A DNA stretch of 64,000 bases from Streptomyces vinaceus (lineage in GTDB: Bacteria; Actinomycetota; Actinomycetes; Streptomycetales; Streptomycetaceae), in contig NZ_CP023692.1 in the NCBI RefSeq assembly GCF_008704935.1, positions 5,547,001 to 5,611,000 on the forward strand, given 5' to 3'. Of the stretch, positions 43,832 through 52,561 are shown in pieces (position 1 is the first letter of the stretch; each line of letters opens with the position of its first letter). Both the position numbers and the translations under genes were made by a program. The notes under the pieces are model-generated. The model was not told where the DNA came from, did not search any database, and saw nothing but the letters and a program-made list of their open reading frames with translations.

Positions 43832-43880
43832 CCGGGGCTCCGCTCCGGATCCCGCGAAGGGATCCGGAGCGGAGCCCCGG
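43832..43880 (-). terminator. 22-bp perfect hairpin between opcA and pgl
   Basis: Arms 43832-43853 and 43859-43880 are exact reverse complements with a five-base loop. It lies inside the presumed tkt-tal-zwf-opcA-pgl transcript and has no T tract, so it may be a partial terminator or an RNA-processing and stability element. Confidence 0.65.
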
Positions 43881-43885
43881 GTGTG

Positions 43886-44938
43886 CTACTTGGCCGAAGC
43901 CTTCTTCGAGGGCTTCGCCGCCGGCTTCGCGGGCGCGGCGTCGGCCTTGGGGCCGGTCACCGTCTCCGGGGAGTCCGTGGGCGCGACCTCGGCCTCGGCC
44001 GCAGCGGGGGCCGGGGCCGTCAGCTTGGACACGCCGAACTTCAGCGCGGCCTCGAAGGTGTTGTCCGGGTCGAGCCGGCGCAGCTCCTCCGCCAGGAGCT
44101 CGGCCGTGTCCCGGCGCTTGAGCGCCACGGCACGGTCGGGCTGGCCCGGCATGCACAGCGTCGCCAGCGAGCCGTCGGCCCGGTCCAGGACGATGTCCCC
44201 GTCCTTGGTCTCCAGCCGGACCGAGGTCAGGCCGGGACCGTCCGAAGCCGTACGGCGGACGGGCACCTGGAGGCGGTCCGCCAGCCACATGGCCAGCAGC
44301 TCGCAGCTCGGGTTCTCGTCCTCGCCCTCGACGACGACCGAGGCCACCTTGAGGGACTGCTGGTCCAGTGCGGCGGCCAGCATCGAGCGCCACGGCGTGA
44401 TCCGGGTCCAGGACAGGTCCGTGTCACCCGGGGCGTAGGCCGCGGCCCGCTCCCCGAGCGCCTGCTGCGGGTTCTCGCTGGCGTACGTGTCCGAGATCCG
44501 GCGCTGTCCGAGCGCACCCAGCGGATCGCCCGCCAGGTTCGGCGGGGCGCCGTCGGGCCACCAGACCACGACGGGCGCGTCCGGCAGGAGGAGCGGGAGA
44601 ACCACCGACTGGGCGTGGTTGACCAGTTCACCGTGGAGGCGCAGCACCACCGTCTCGCCGGTGCCGGCGTCCGCCCCGACGCGGACTTCCGCGTCGAGAC
44701 GGGCGTCGCGGCGGCTGCGCGGCGAGCGGCTGGCCCGCTTGATGACGACGATGATCCGCGAAGGGTGTTCGTGGGACGCGTCGTTCGCCGACTTGAGCGC
44801 GTCGTACGCGTTCTCTTCGTCGGTCACGATCACCAGCGTGAGGACCATGCCGATGGCCGGCGTGCCGATGTCCCGGCGCGCCTGCACCAACGCGGCGTTG
44901 ATCTTGCTGGAGGTGGTCTCCGTGAGGTCGATCTTCAT
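43886..44938 (-). CDS. opcA: Glucose-6-phosphate dehydrogenase assembly protein OpcA
   Basis: A 350-residue protein that in actinobacteria and cyanobacteria activates or assembles glucose-6-phosphate dehydrogenase. The N-terminus MKIDLTETTSSKINAALV, LTLVIVTDEENAYDAL, the strand VWWPDGAPPNLAGDPLGALGQRRISD and TDLSWTRITPWRSMLAAALDQ are family hallmarks. The last 50 residues are an Ala/Lys/Pro-rich tail. Its ATG overlaps the zwf stop (ATGA), so the partner proteins are cotranslated in equal amounts. Confidence 0.96.
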   Translation of the reverse strand: MKIDLTETTSSKINAALVQARRDIGTPAIGMVLTLVIVTDEENAYDALKSANDASHEHPSRIIVVIKRASRSPRSRRDARLDAEVRVGADAGTGETVVLRLHGELVNHAQSVVLPLLLPDAPVVVWWPDGAPPNLAGDPLGALGQRRISDTYASENPQQALGERAAAYAPGDTDLSWTRITPWRSMLAAALDQQSLKVASVVVEGEDENPSCELLAMWLADRLQVPVRRTASDGPGLTSVRLETKDGDIVLDRADGSLATLCMPGQPDRAVALKRRDTAELLAEELRRLDPDNTFEAALKFGVSKLTAPAPAAAEAEVAPTDSPETVTGPKADAAPAKPAAKPSKKASAK

Positions 44939-46461
44939 GGCCGGCGCCAGCTCCGTCCGTCTCGTGCGAGCATCTCGTCCGCCTCGACCGGCCCCCAGGT
45001 CCCCGCCGGGTACTGAGCGGGCTTGCCGTGCTTGTCCCAGTACTCCTCGATCGGGTCGAGGATGTTCCAGGACAGCTCGACCTCCTGGTGGCGCGGGAAG
45101 AGGTTCGCGTCACCCAGCAGGACGTCGAGGATCAGCCGCTCGTACGCCTCGGGGCTCGACTCCGTGAAGGACTCGCCGTACGCGAAGTCCATCGTCACGT
45201 CCCGGACCTCCATGGAGGTGCCCGGAACCTTGGAGCCGAAACGCACCGTGATGCCCTCGTCCGGCTGGACCCGGATGACCAGGGCGTTCTGCCCCAGCTC
45301 CTCGGTCGCGCCCGACTCGAACGGCAGGTACGGGGCCCGCTTGAAGACCACCGCGATCTCGGTCACCCGGCGGCCCAGGCGCTTGCCCGTGCGCAAGTAG
45401 AACGGGACGCCCGCCCAGCGGCGGTTGTTGATCTCCAGGCGGATGGCCGCGTAGGTGTCGGTCTTCGACTTGGGGTCGATGCCGTCCTCTTCGAGGTACC
45501 CGACGACCTTCTCCCCGCCCTGCCACGCCGCCGAGTACTGGCCGCGCACGGTGTGCTTGCCCAGGTCCTCGGGGAGCTCGACGGCCGTGAGGACCTTGAG
45601 CTTCTCCGCCACGAGCGCCTTGGGGTGGAAGGAGCCGGGCTCCTCCATCGCGGTCAGCGCGAGCAGCTGGAGCAGGTGGTTCTGGATGACGTCACGGGCC
45701 GCGCCGATGCCGTCGTAGTACCCGGCCCGGCCGCCGATGCCGATGTCCTCGGCCATGGTGATCTGCACGTGGTCGACGTACGACCGGTTCCAGATCGGCT
45801 CGAACATCGTGTTGGCGAAGCGGAGCGCCAGGATGTTCTGGACGGTCTCCTTGCCGAGGTAGTGGTCGATCCGGAAGACCTCGTCCCGCGGGAAGACCTC
45901 GTGGACGACCTTGTTGAGCTCCTCGGCGCTCTTCAGGTCGTGCCCGAAGGGCTTCTCGATGACGGCACGCCGCCAGGAGCCCTCCTTCTGCGCCAGCCCG
46001 TGGTTCTTGAGCTGCTGGACCACCTTGGGGAAGAACTTCGGCGGCACCGACAGGTAGAAGGCGAAGTTGCCGCCCGTACCCTGCGCCTTGTCGAGGTCGT
46101 CGATCGTGGACTTGAGGGTCTCGAAGGCCGCGTCGTCGTCGAAATCGCCCTGCACGAAGCGGCAGCCCTGCACCAGCTGCTGCCAGACCTCCTCCCGGAA
46201 GGGGGTGCGCGAGTGCTGCTTGACGGCCTCGTACACCTCCTGGGCGAAGTCCTCGTGCTCCCATTCACGGCGGGCGAAGCCGATCAGCGAGAAGCCCGGC
46301 GGCAGCAGCCCCCGGTTCGCCAGATCGTAGATGGCGGGCATCAGCTTCTTGCGCGACAGGTCACCCGTAACGCCGAAAATGACCAGGCCGGACGGCCCCG
46401 CGATGCGCGGGAGCCGCCGGTCCTGTGCGTCACGAAGCGGGTTCGCTCCGTTCACAGACAA
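44935..46461 (-). CDS. zwf: Glucose-6-phosphate 1-dehydrogenase
   Basis: A 508-residue enzyme that oxidises glucose 6-phosphate with NADP to the 6-phosphogluconolactone. The coenzyme loop is FGVTGDLSRKKLMPA, the active-site motif is RIDHYLGKETVQN, and EKPFGHDL and LRTGKRLGRR bind coenzyme and substrate. The start is TTG 46461, ten bases after GGAGG; GTG 46455 is in frame but too far from the ribosome site. It begins five bases after tal and overlaps opcA, so tal-zwf-opcA form a tight unit. Confidence 0.97.
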   Translation of the reverse strand: MSVNGANPLRDAQDRRLPRIAGPSGLVIFGVTGDLSRKKLMPAIYDLANRGLLPPGFSLIGFARREWEHEDFAQEVYEAVKQHSRTPFREEVWQQLVQGCRFVQGDFDDDAAFETLKSTIDDLDKAQGTGGNFAFYLSVPPKFFPKVVQQLKNHGLAQKEGSWRRAVIEKPFGHDLKSAEELNKVVHEVFPRDEVFRIDHYLGKETVQNILALRFANTMFEPIWNRSYVDHVQITMAEDIGIGGRAGYYDGIGAARDVIQNHLLQLLALTAMEEPGSFHPKALVAEKLKVLTAVELPEDLGKHTVRGQYSAAWQGGEKVVGYLEEDGIDPKSKTDTYAAIRLEINNRRWAGVPFYLRTGKRLGRRVTEIAVVFKRAPYLPFESGATEELGQNALVIRVQPDEGITVRFGSKVPGTSMEVRDVTMDFAYGESFTESSPEAYERLILDVLLGDANLFPRHQEVELSWNILDPIEEYWDKHGKPAQYPAGTWGPVEADEMLARDGRSWRRP

Positions 46462-46466
46462 AGTGT

Positions 46467-47585
46467 TCAGGCCTCCGTGGGGGCGAGGCGCTGGAGCTCC
46501 GCCTCGGTGGACTTCAGCAGGTCGTTCCAGGACGCCTCGAACTTCTCGACGCCCTCGTCCTCCAGCAGCTGCACCACATCGTCGTACGAGATGCCCAGCT
46601 TCGCGACCGCGTCGAGCTCGGCGCGGGACTGGTCGTACGTGGCGCGCACGGTGTCACCCGTGATCTCACCGTGGTCGGCGGTGGCCTCCAGGGTGGCCTC
46701 CGGCATGGTGTTCACCGTGTTCGGGGCGACCAGGTCGACCACGTACAGGGTGTCCTTGTACGCCGGGTCCTTGACGCCCGTCGAGGCCCACAGCGGACGC
46801 TGCTTGTTGGCGCCGACGCGCTCCAGGGCGTTCCACCGGTCGGAGGAGAAGACCTCCTCGTAGGCCTCGTAGGCCAGACGGGCGTTGGCGAGGGCCGCCT
46901 TGCCCTTCAGGGCCTTGGCCTCGTCGGTGCCGACGGAGTCCAGGCGCTTGTCGATCTCCGAGTCCACGCGGGACACGAAGAAGGAGGCGACCGAGTGGAT
47001 CAGGGAGAGGTCCAGGCCCGAGGCCTTGGCCTTCTCCAGACCCGCCAGGTATGCGTCCATGACCTCGCGGTAGCGCTCCAGCGAGAAGATCAGCGTGACG
47101 TTGACGCTGATGCCCTTGCCGATGACCTCGGTGATCGCCGGCAGGCCGGCCTTGGTCGCCGGGATCTTGATGAGGGTGTTCGGGCGGTCCACCAGCCAGG
47201 CGAGCTGCTTGGCCTCGGCGACCGTCGCCGCGGTGTTGTGCGCCAGGCGCGGGTCGACCTCGATGGAGACCCGGCCGTCCTGGCCGTCGGTGCGGTCGTA
47301 GACCGGGCGCAGGATGTCGGCGGCGTCGCGGACGTCCGCCGTCGTGATCATGCGGATGGCCTCGTCGACGGTGACCTTGCGGGCGGCCAGGTCGGCGAGC
47401 TGCTGCTCGTAACCGTCACCGCTGCTGATCGCCTTCTGGAAGATCGACGGGTTGGTGGTGACACCGACCACGTGCGACTGGTCGATGAGCTCGGCGAGGT
47501 TGCCGGACGTGATGCGCTTGCGGGACAGGTCGTCCAGCCAGATCGCCACGCCCTCGTCGGAGAGGCGCTTGAGTGCGTCTGTCAT
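46467..47585 (-). CDS. tal: Transaldolase
   Basis: A 372-residue TIM-barrel enzyme of the non-oxidative pentose phosphate pathway, moving a dihydroxyacetone unit between sugar phosphates. The N-terminal mark is GVAIWLDDLSRKRI, followed by VVGVTTNPSIFQKAI. The Schiff-base lysine lies in TLIKIPATKAGLPAI, and NVTLIFSLERYREV and RPLWASTGVKDPAYKDTLYV complete the barrel. It is the long actinobacterial type. It sits 34 bases downstream of tkt and five bases upstream of zwf. Confidence 0.97.
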   Translation of the reverse strand: MTDALKRLSDEGVAIWLDDLSRKRITSGNLAELIDQSHVVGVTTNPSIFQKAISSGDGYEQQLADLAARKVTVDEAIRMITTADVRDAADILRPVYDRTDGQDGRVSIEVDPRLAHNTAATVAEAKQLAWLVDRPNTLIKIPATKAGLPAITEVIGKGISVNVTLIFSLERYREVMDAYLAGLEKAKASGLDLSLIHSVASFFVSRVDSEIDKRLDSVGTDEAKALKGKAALANARLAYEAYEEVFSSDRWNALERVGANKQRPLWASTGVKDPAYKDTLYVVDLVAPNTVNTMPEATLEATADHGEITGDTVRATYDQSRAELDAVAKLGISYDDVVQLLEDEGVEKFEASWNDLLKSTEAELQRLAPTEA

Positions 47586-47619
47586 GGGAATTGCATCTCC
47601 TACTGGTTTGGTACGGGCC

Positions 47620-49707
47620 TCAGCGCGCGGCGGCGGCGATGGAGTCCTTGGCGGCGGCGGTCACGGCCTCGGGGGTGAAGCCGAACTCGCGGAAGAGGAC
47701 CTTCGCGTCGGCCGAGGCACCGAAGTGCTCCAGCGAGACGATCCGGCCGGCGTCGCCGACGTAGCGGTGCCAGGTCAGGCCGATACCGGCCTCGACCGCG
47801 ACGCGCGCCTGCACGGACGGCGGCAGGACACTGTCCTTGTACGCCTGGTCCTGCTCCTCGAACCACTCGACGGACGGCATCGAGACCACGCGGGCCGGGA
47901 TGCCCTCGGCCTGGAGCGCCTCGCGCGCGGCGACGGCGAGCTGGACCTCGGAGCCGGTGCCGATCAGGACGACCTGCGGCTGCCCGCCCTCGGCCTCGAA
48001 GAGCACGTACCCGCCCTTGGCGGCGTCCTCGTTGCGCTCGTACGTCGGCACGCCCTGGCGGGTCAGCGCCAGACCGTGCGGAGCGCCCTTGCCGTACACC
48101 TTCGTGTGACGGCGCAGGATCTCGCGCCAGGCGATGACGGTCTCGTTCGCGTCGGCCGGACGGACCACGTTCAGGCCCGGGATGGCGCGCAGCGAGGCGA
48201 GGTGCTCGACCGGCTGGTGCGTCGGACCGTCCTCGCCCAGGCCGATGGAGTCGTGCGTCCACACGTACGTCACCGGCAGGTGCATCAGCGCGGACAGGCG
48301 GACGGCGTTGCGCATGTAGTCGGAGAACACCAGGAAGGTGCCGCCGTAGATGCGGGTGTGGCCGTGCAGGGCGATGCCGTTCATGGTCGCGGCCATGGCG
48401 TGCTCGCGGATGCCGAAGTGGACGGTGCGGCCGTACGGGTCGGCCTCCGGCAGCGGGTTGCCCTTCGGGAGGAAGGACGAGTGCTTGTCGATCGTCGTGT
48501 TGTTGGAGCCGGCCAGGTCGGCGGAGCCGCCCCACAGCTCGGGGATGACCGAGCCGAGCGCTTCCAGGACCTTGCCCGAGGCCGCGCGGGTGGCGACGCC
48601 CTTGCCGGTCTCGAAGGCGGGGAGCTTGTCCTCCCAGCCGGCGGGCAGCTCGTTGGCGTTGACGCGGTCGAACTCGGCGGCGCGCTCCGGGTTGGCGGTG
48701 CGCCAGGCGGAGAAGTCCTTCTCCCAGGCGGCCTTGGCCTCGCGGCCGCGGTCCAGGGCCTTGCGGGTGTGGGCGAGGACCTCGGCGGAGACGTCGAAGC
48801 TCTTCTCCGGGTCGAAGCCGAGGACGCGCTTGGTGGCGGCGACCTCGTCGTCGCCGAGGGCCGAGCCGTGCGCGGCCTCGGTGCCCTGGGCGTGCGGGGC
48901 CGGCCAGGCGATGATCGAGCGCATGGCGATGAAGGACGGGCGCCCGGTCTCGGCCTTGGCCGCGGCCAGGGCCGCGAACAGCGCCTTCGGGTCGAGGTCG
49001 CCGTTCGGCTGCTGCTCGACGCGCTGGACGTGCCAGCCGTACGCCTCGTAGCGCTTGAGGGTGTCCTCGGAGACGGCCGTCTCGGTGTCGCCCTCGATGG
49101 AGATGTGGTTGTCGTCCCACAGCAGCACCAGGTTGCCGAGCTTCTGGTGGCCGGCGAGGGCGGAGGCCTCGTGGGAGATGCCCTCCTGGAGGCAGCCGTC
49201 GCCCGCGATCGCGTAGACCATGTGGTCGAACGGGGAGGAGCCCTGGGGGGCCTCCGGGTCGAACAGGCCGCGCTCGTAGCGGGCGGCCATGGCCATGCCC
49301 ACCGCGTTGGCGATGCCCTGGCCCAGCGGGCCGGTGGTGGTCTCGACGCCGGCCGTGTGGCCGTACTCCGGGTGGCCGGGGGTCTTGGAGCCCCAGGTGC
49401 GGAAGGCTTCGAGGTCGGCGAGCTCCAGGCCGAAGCCGCCGAGGTAGAGCTGGGTGTAAAGAGTGAGGGACGAGTGCCCCGCGGAAAGCACGAAACGGTC
49501 GCGGCCGACCCACTCGGGATCCGCCGGGTCGTGCCGCATCACCTTCTGGAAGAGGGTGTACGCGGCGGGGGCCAGACTCATCGCCGTGCCGGGGTGGCCG
49601 TTGCCCACCTTCTGGACCGCGTCGGCGGCCAGGATGCGGGCGGTGTCGACGGCCCGCTGGTCGAGGTCGGTCCAGTCGAGCTCTGTAGTCGTCGGCTTGG
49701 TGCTCAC
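47620..49707 (-). CDS. tkt: Transketolase
   Basis: A 695-residue thiamine-diphosphate enzyme that transfers two-carbon units between ketoses and aldoses. The cofactor site is AGDGCLQEGISHEASALAGH...LVLLWDDN, with the GDG-N diphosphate motif. Substrate-site marks are VGNGHPGTAMSLAP, VQRVEQ and TYVWTHDSIGLGEDGPTHQPVEHL in the pyrimidine domain, plus a C-terminal domain with VLIGTGSEVQLAV. The start is GTG 49707, with a GGAGAGGAG site upstream. It heads the minus-strand pentose phosphate operon, divergent from ctaB across 261 bases that hold no other gene. Confidence 0.97.
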   Translation of the reverse strand: MSTKPTTTELDWTDLDQRAVDTARILAADAVQKVGNGHPGTAMSLAPAAYTLFQKVMRHDPADPEWVGRDRFVLSAGHSSLTLYTQLYLGGFGLELADLEAFRTWGSKTPGHPEYGHTAGVETTTGPLGQGIANAVGMAMAARYERGLFDPEAPQGSSPFDHMVYAIAGDGCLQEGISHEASALAGHQKLGNLVLLWDDNHISIEGDTETAVSEDTLKRYEAYGWHVQRVEQQPNGDLDPKALFAALAAAKAETGRPSFIAMRSIIAWPAPHAQGTEAAHGSALGDDEVAATKRVLGFDPEKSFDVSAEVLAHTRKALDRGREAKAAWEKDFSAWRTANPERAAEFDRVNANELPAGWEDKLPAFETGKGVATRAASGKVLEALGSVIPELWGGSADLAGSNNTTIDKHSSFLPKGNPLPEADPYGRTVHFGIREHAMAATMNGIALHGHTRIYGGTFLVFSDYMRNAVRLSALMHLPVTYVWTHDSIGLGEDGPTHQPVEHLASLRAIPGLNVVRPADANETVIAWREILRRHTKVYGKGAPHGLALTRQGVPTYERNEDAAKGGYVLFEAEGGQPQVVLIGTGSEVQLAVAAREALQAEGIPARVVSMPSVEWFEEQDQAYKDSVLPPSVQARVAVEAGIGLTWHRYVGDAGRIVSLEHFGASADAKVLFREFGFTPEAVTAAAKDSIAAAAR

Positions 49708-49891
49708 CGTGGGTCAGGGCTCCTCTCCACATGTCTGTTACCCGGTGACGAACGGTGCACCGGCGCGATTCCGAGCCTACCCCCGTGACGGCGTGCAGCT
49801 ATTCGAGTGCCCGCAGTCCGTCACAACGTCGGCGGCTCCGATCGGACCAACACGAGGCGACCCCCGCGCGGGGCGACGTAAGTGCAACGTC

Positions 49892-49897
49892 TAGAGT
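49892..49897 (+). promoter_or_regulatory. Candidate -10 for ctaB
   Basis: TAGAGT fits the vegetative -10 and lies about 72 bases upstream of ctaB, in the tkt-ctaB intergenic region. No clear -35 accompanies it. Confidence 0.3.
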
Positions 49898-49968
49898 GGC
49901 GTGGTACGTGCGAGCCTTCAGCGGACCTTTATGTCCGGAGCTTGCTGGTTTCTCTGTCAGGGGTGTGC

Positions 49969-50910
49969 GTGACGGCCGTCGAATCCCGTCCAGCGGGGGT
50001 GCTCGGGACGAGCCCCGTCCACCGGCCGTTCGGGGCCCGGGTCATGGCTTTCGTGGCTTTGACCAAGCCGCGGATCATCGAACTTCTGCTGATCACCACA
50101 GTGCCGGTGATGTTCCTCGCCGAACAGGGCGTGCCGTCGCTGTGGCTGGTCCTCGCCACCTGCTTCGGCGGGTACTTGTCGGCGGGCGGCGCCAACGCGC
50201 TGAACATGTACATCGACCGCGACATCGACGCGCTGATGGACCGCACCTCGCAGCGGCCGCTGGTGACCGGCATGGTCAGCCCGCGCGAGTGCCTGGCCTT
50301 CGGCATCACGCTCGCGGTGGTCTCCACCCTGTTCTTCGGGCTGCTCGTCAACTGGCTGTCGGCCGCGCTCGCCCTCGGCGCGCTCCTTTTCTACGTCGTC
50401 GTCTACACGATGCTGCTGAAGCGGCGCACCGCGCAGAACATCGTCTGGGGCGGCATCGCGGGCTGCATGCCGGTGCTCATCGGCTGGTCGGCCGTCAAGA
50501 ACGAGGTCTCCTGGGCCGCGGTCATCCTCTTCCTCGTCATCTTCTTCTGGACGCCGCCGCACTACTGGCCGCTGTCCATGAAGGTGAAGGAGGACTACGC
50601 GCGCGTCGGCGTGCCGATGCTGCCGGTGGTGGCGGGCAACCGGGCCGTGGCGCGCCAGATCGTCCTCTACAGCTGGGTGATGGTGGCGGTCTCGCTGCTG
50701 CTGACCCCGCTGGGGTACACCGGCTGGTTCTACACCGCGGTCGCGCTGGCCGCGGGCGGCTGGTGGCTGTGGGAGGCGCACGCGCTGCACGCGCGCGCCA
50801 AGGCGGGCGTGACGGGTGCGAAGCTCAAGGAGATGCGCCTGTTCCACTGGTCGATCACGTACGTGTCGCTGCTGTTCGTGGCGGTGGCCGTGGACCCCTT
50901 CCTGCGCTGA
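49969..50910 (+). CDS. ctaB: Protoheme IX farnesyltransferase (heme O synthase)
   Basis: A 313-residue membrane prenyltransferase of the UbiA family with about nine helices. It attaches farnesyl to heme B to make heme O for aa3-type oxidase. The marks are ALTKPRIIELLLITTVPVM, the diphosphate-Mg site NMYIDRDIDALMDRTSQRPL, LLKRRTAQNIVWGG and FFWTPPHYWPLSMK. The start GTG 49969 (VTAVESRP) follows AGGGG by five bases; GTG 49963 is also in frame. The partner enzyme CtaA is encoded about 2.6 kb downstream on the other strand. Confidence 0.96.
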   Translation: MTAVESRPAGVLGTSPVHRPFGARVMAFVALTKPRIIELLLITTVPVMFLAEQGVPSLWLVLATCFGGYLSAGGANALNMYIDRDIDALMDRTSQRPLVTGMVSPRECLAFGITLAVVSTLFFGLLVNWLSAALALGALLFYVVVYTMLLKRRTAQNIVWGGIAGCMPVLIGWSAVKNEVSWAAVILFLVIFFWTPPHYWPLSMKVKEDYARVGVPMLPVVAGNRAVARQIVLYSWVMVAVSLLLTPLGYTGWFYTAVALAAGGWWLWEAHALHARAKAGVTGAKLKEMRLFHWSITYVSLLFVAVAVDPFLR

Positions 50911-50949
50911 CGCTTCCTCGGTTGATTACCCGCCGGTAGCATGCTGTCC

Positions 50950-51294
50950 ATGGCAGACACCGCGGCGGACACCGCAGACAAGAAGCAGGACCGGAAGGCC
51001 GCGAAGCTGGCCCGGCAGATCGGCGCGTTCGCCAAGCAGCACGGCGGCGCCGAGGGCCAGATCGCGCACATCGGCCAGGCCGGCACCCGGATCGTCCTCG
51101 TCGGCACGGACGGCGGCTGGGGCGACCTGGTGGCCCCGACCTACACGGTGGCCCAGCTGGCCGCCGAGAAGGCCGGCCTGACCCTCCACGAGGAGTTCGA
51201 CGGCGAGTTCGCCGCGCGCGTCAAAACCGGTCCGTACGAGTGGTCCCGGATGGCCGGCATCCAGATCGGCGGGGCGGCGAACCCGGCCGCCTGA
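50950..51294 (+). CDS. Conserved hypothetical protein, small and soluble
   Basis: A 114-residue protein of unknown function. A charged N-terminal helix (ADKKQDRKAAKLARQIGAFAKQH) precedes a compact alpha/beta part with QIAHIGQAGTRIVLVGTDGGWGDLVAPTY and YEWSRMAGIQIGG. There are no Cys and no membrane segment. It lies 39 bases after ctaB on the same strand and may be cotranscribed with it. ATG 50950 (MADTAAD) is preferred; ATG 50941 is also in frame. Confidence 0.75.
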   Translation: MADTAADTADKKQDRKAAKLARQIGAFAKQHGGAEGQIAHIGQAGTRIVLVGTDGGWGDLVAPTYTVAQLAAEKAGLTLHEEFDGEFAARVKTGPYEWSRMAGIQIGGAANPAA

Positions 51295-51361
51295 CCGTGA
51301 CGGTGGCCGCTCGGTCAACAGCGCGAGCAACACCTCACACCCCGCTCACCCGTTAGGACGT

Positions 51362-52528
51362 GTGGAAGCCCCTTCCTCACGTCCGCAACGGGATGCCCGG
51401 ATGATCGAAACGCCGCCCCTGGTGGACCAGTACTGCCACGGAGTGCTCCGCACGGAGCTGGGCCTCGGCACCTTCGAGGCCCAGCTGATCCGCTCGGCCG
51501 GCCCGCCCGCCGCCGGGACCACCTTCTTCGACACCCAGACCGGTTTCGCGGTGCGCCGCTGGTGCCCGCCGCTGCTCGGCCTGGAGCCGCACTGCGCCCC
51601 CGCCCGGTACCTGGCCCGGCGGCGCGAGCTGGGCGTGGTCGAGTCCGGGCGCCGGCTGCTGCGGGGCTCCGGCGTCGCCGCCTATCTGGTCGACACGGGG
51701 GTGCCCGGCGACCTCACCGTCCCCAAGGAGCTGGCGCTCACGGGGGACGCCGACGCCTTCGAGGTCGTACGGCTGGAGCTGCTCGCCGAGCAGGTCGCCG
51801 ACACCTCCGGCACCGTCCCCGCCTTCCTCGCCAACCTCGCCGAGGCCGTCCACCACGCCGCCGCCGCGGCCGTGGCCTTCACCTGCGGGGCGGAGGCCGG
51901 ATACCCCGCCGTGCTCGGGCGGGCCCCCGAGCCGCCCGGTCCGGGCGAGGTGCGCGGTGCGGCCGGGCGGTGGCTGGCCGCGCGCGCCAAGGGCGGGGCC
52001 GTACGGGACCCCGTACTCCTGCGCCACCTGCTGTGGAGCGCGGTGGCCACGGGGCTGCCGCTCCAGCTGCACACGGGGGCGGGCGCGGGGGAGCCGGGGC
52101 AGCGGCCCGAGGAGGCCGATCCGGCGCTGCTGACGGAGTTCGTACGGGCCACCGCGGGGCTCGGGACCCGGCTGGTGCTGCTCGGCGGGTACCCGTACCA
52201 CCGGAACGCCGCCCAGCTGGCGGCGGCCTTCCCGCACGTCCACGCCGATCTGGGCGCGGCGCTCGGGCAGAGCGGCGCACGGGCGGCGGGGGTGCTGGCC
52301 GAGGTGCTGGAGGTCGCCCCCTTCGGCAAGCTGCTGTTCTCCAGCGGGGGGCGCCGGCTGCCCGAACTGCACGCGGTGGGCGCCCTGGTGTTCCGGGAGG
52401 CGCTGGGCCGGGTGCTGGGCGGCTGGGTCGGCGAGGGGGCCTGGTCCTGGCGGGACGCCGAACGGGTGGCGGCCATGGTCGCGGCGGGCAATGCCCGCCG
52501 CGTCTACCGGCTGGACGAGCGCGGGTGA
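51362..52528 (+). CDS. Amidohydrolase-superfamily (TIM-barrel) protein with an unusual metal site
   Basis: A 388-residue protein. Features of the amidohydrolase-2 family: an N-terminal VDQYCHGVLR where the HxH metal motif is expected (only H26 remains), LPLQLHTGAG mid-barrel, a strand LVLLGGYPYHRNA, and a final FGKLLFSSGGRRLPELH where most members have GSD. The loss of one His and of the last Asp suggests altered or absent metal catalysis. A further region (about 60-200) is Ala/Arg-rich and not recognised. The start GTG 51362 follows AGGA; ATG 51401 is a shorter alternative. The role is unknown. Confidence 0.78.
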   Translation: MEAPSSRPQRDARMIETPPLVDQYCHGVLRTELGLGTFEAQLIRSAGPPAAGTTFFDTQTGFAVRRWCPPLLGLEPHCAPARYLARRRELGVVESGRRLLRGSGVAAYLVDTGVPGDLTVPKELALTGDADAFEVVRLELLAEQVADTSGTVPAFLANLAEAVHHAAAAAVAFTCGAEAGYPAVLGRAPEPPGPGEVRGAAGRWLAARAKGGAVRDPVLLRHLLWSAVATGLPLQLHTGAGAGEPGQRPEEADPALLTEFVRATAGLGTRLVLLGGYPYHRNAAQLAAAFPHVHADLGAALGQSGARAAGVLAEVLEVAPFGKLLFSSGGRRLPELHAVGALVFREALGRVLGGWVGEGAWSWRDAERVAAMVAAGNARRVYRLDERG

Positions 52529-52561
52529 GCCGGCGCCCCTCGGCCGCGGGACCGGACGGTC

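Noticed and set aside
44935..46455. GTG 46455 as the zwf start
   Set aside because: It lies 16 bases from the GGAGG ribosome site, whereas TTG 46461 has ten-base spacing.
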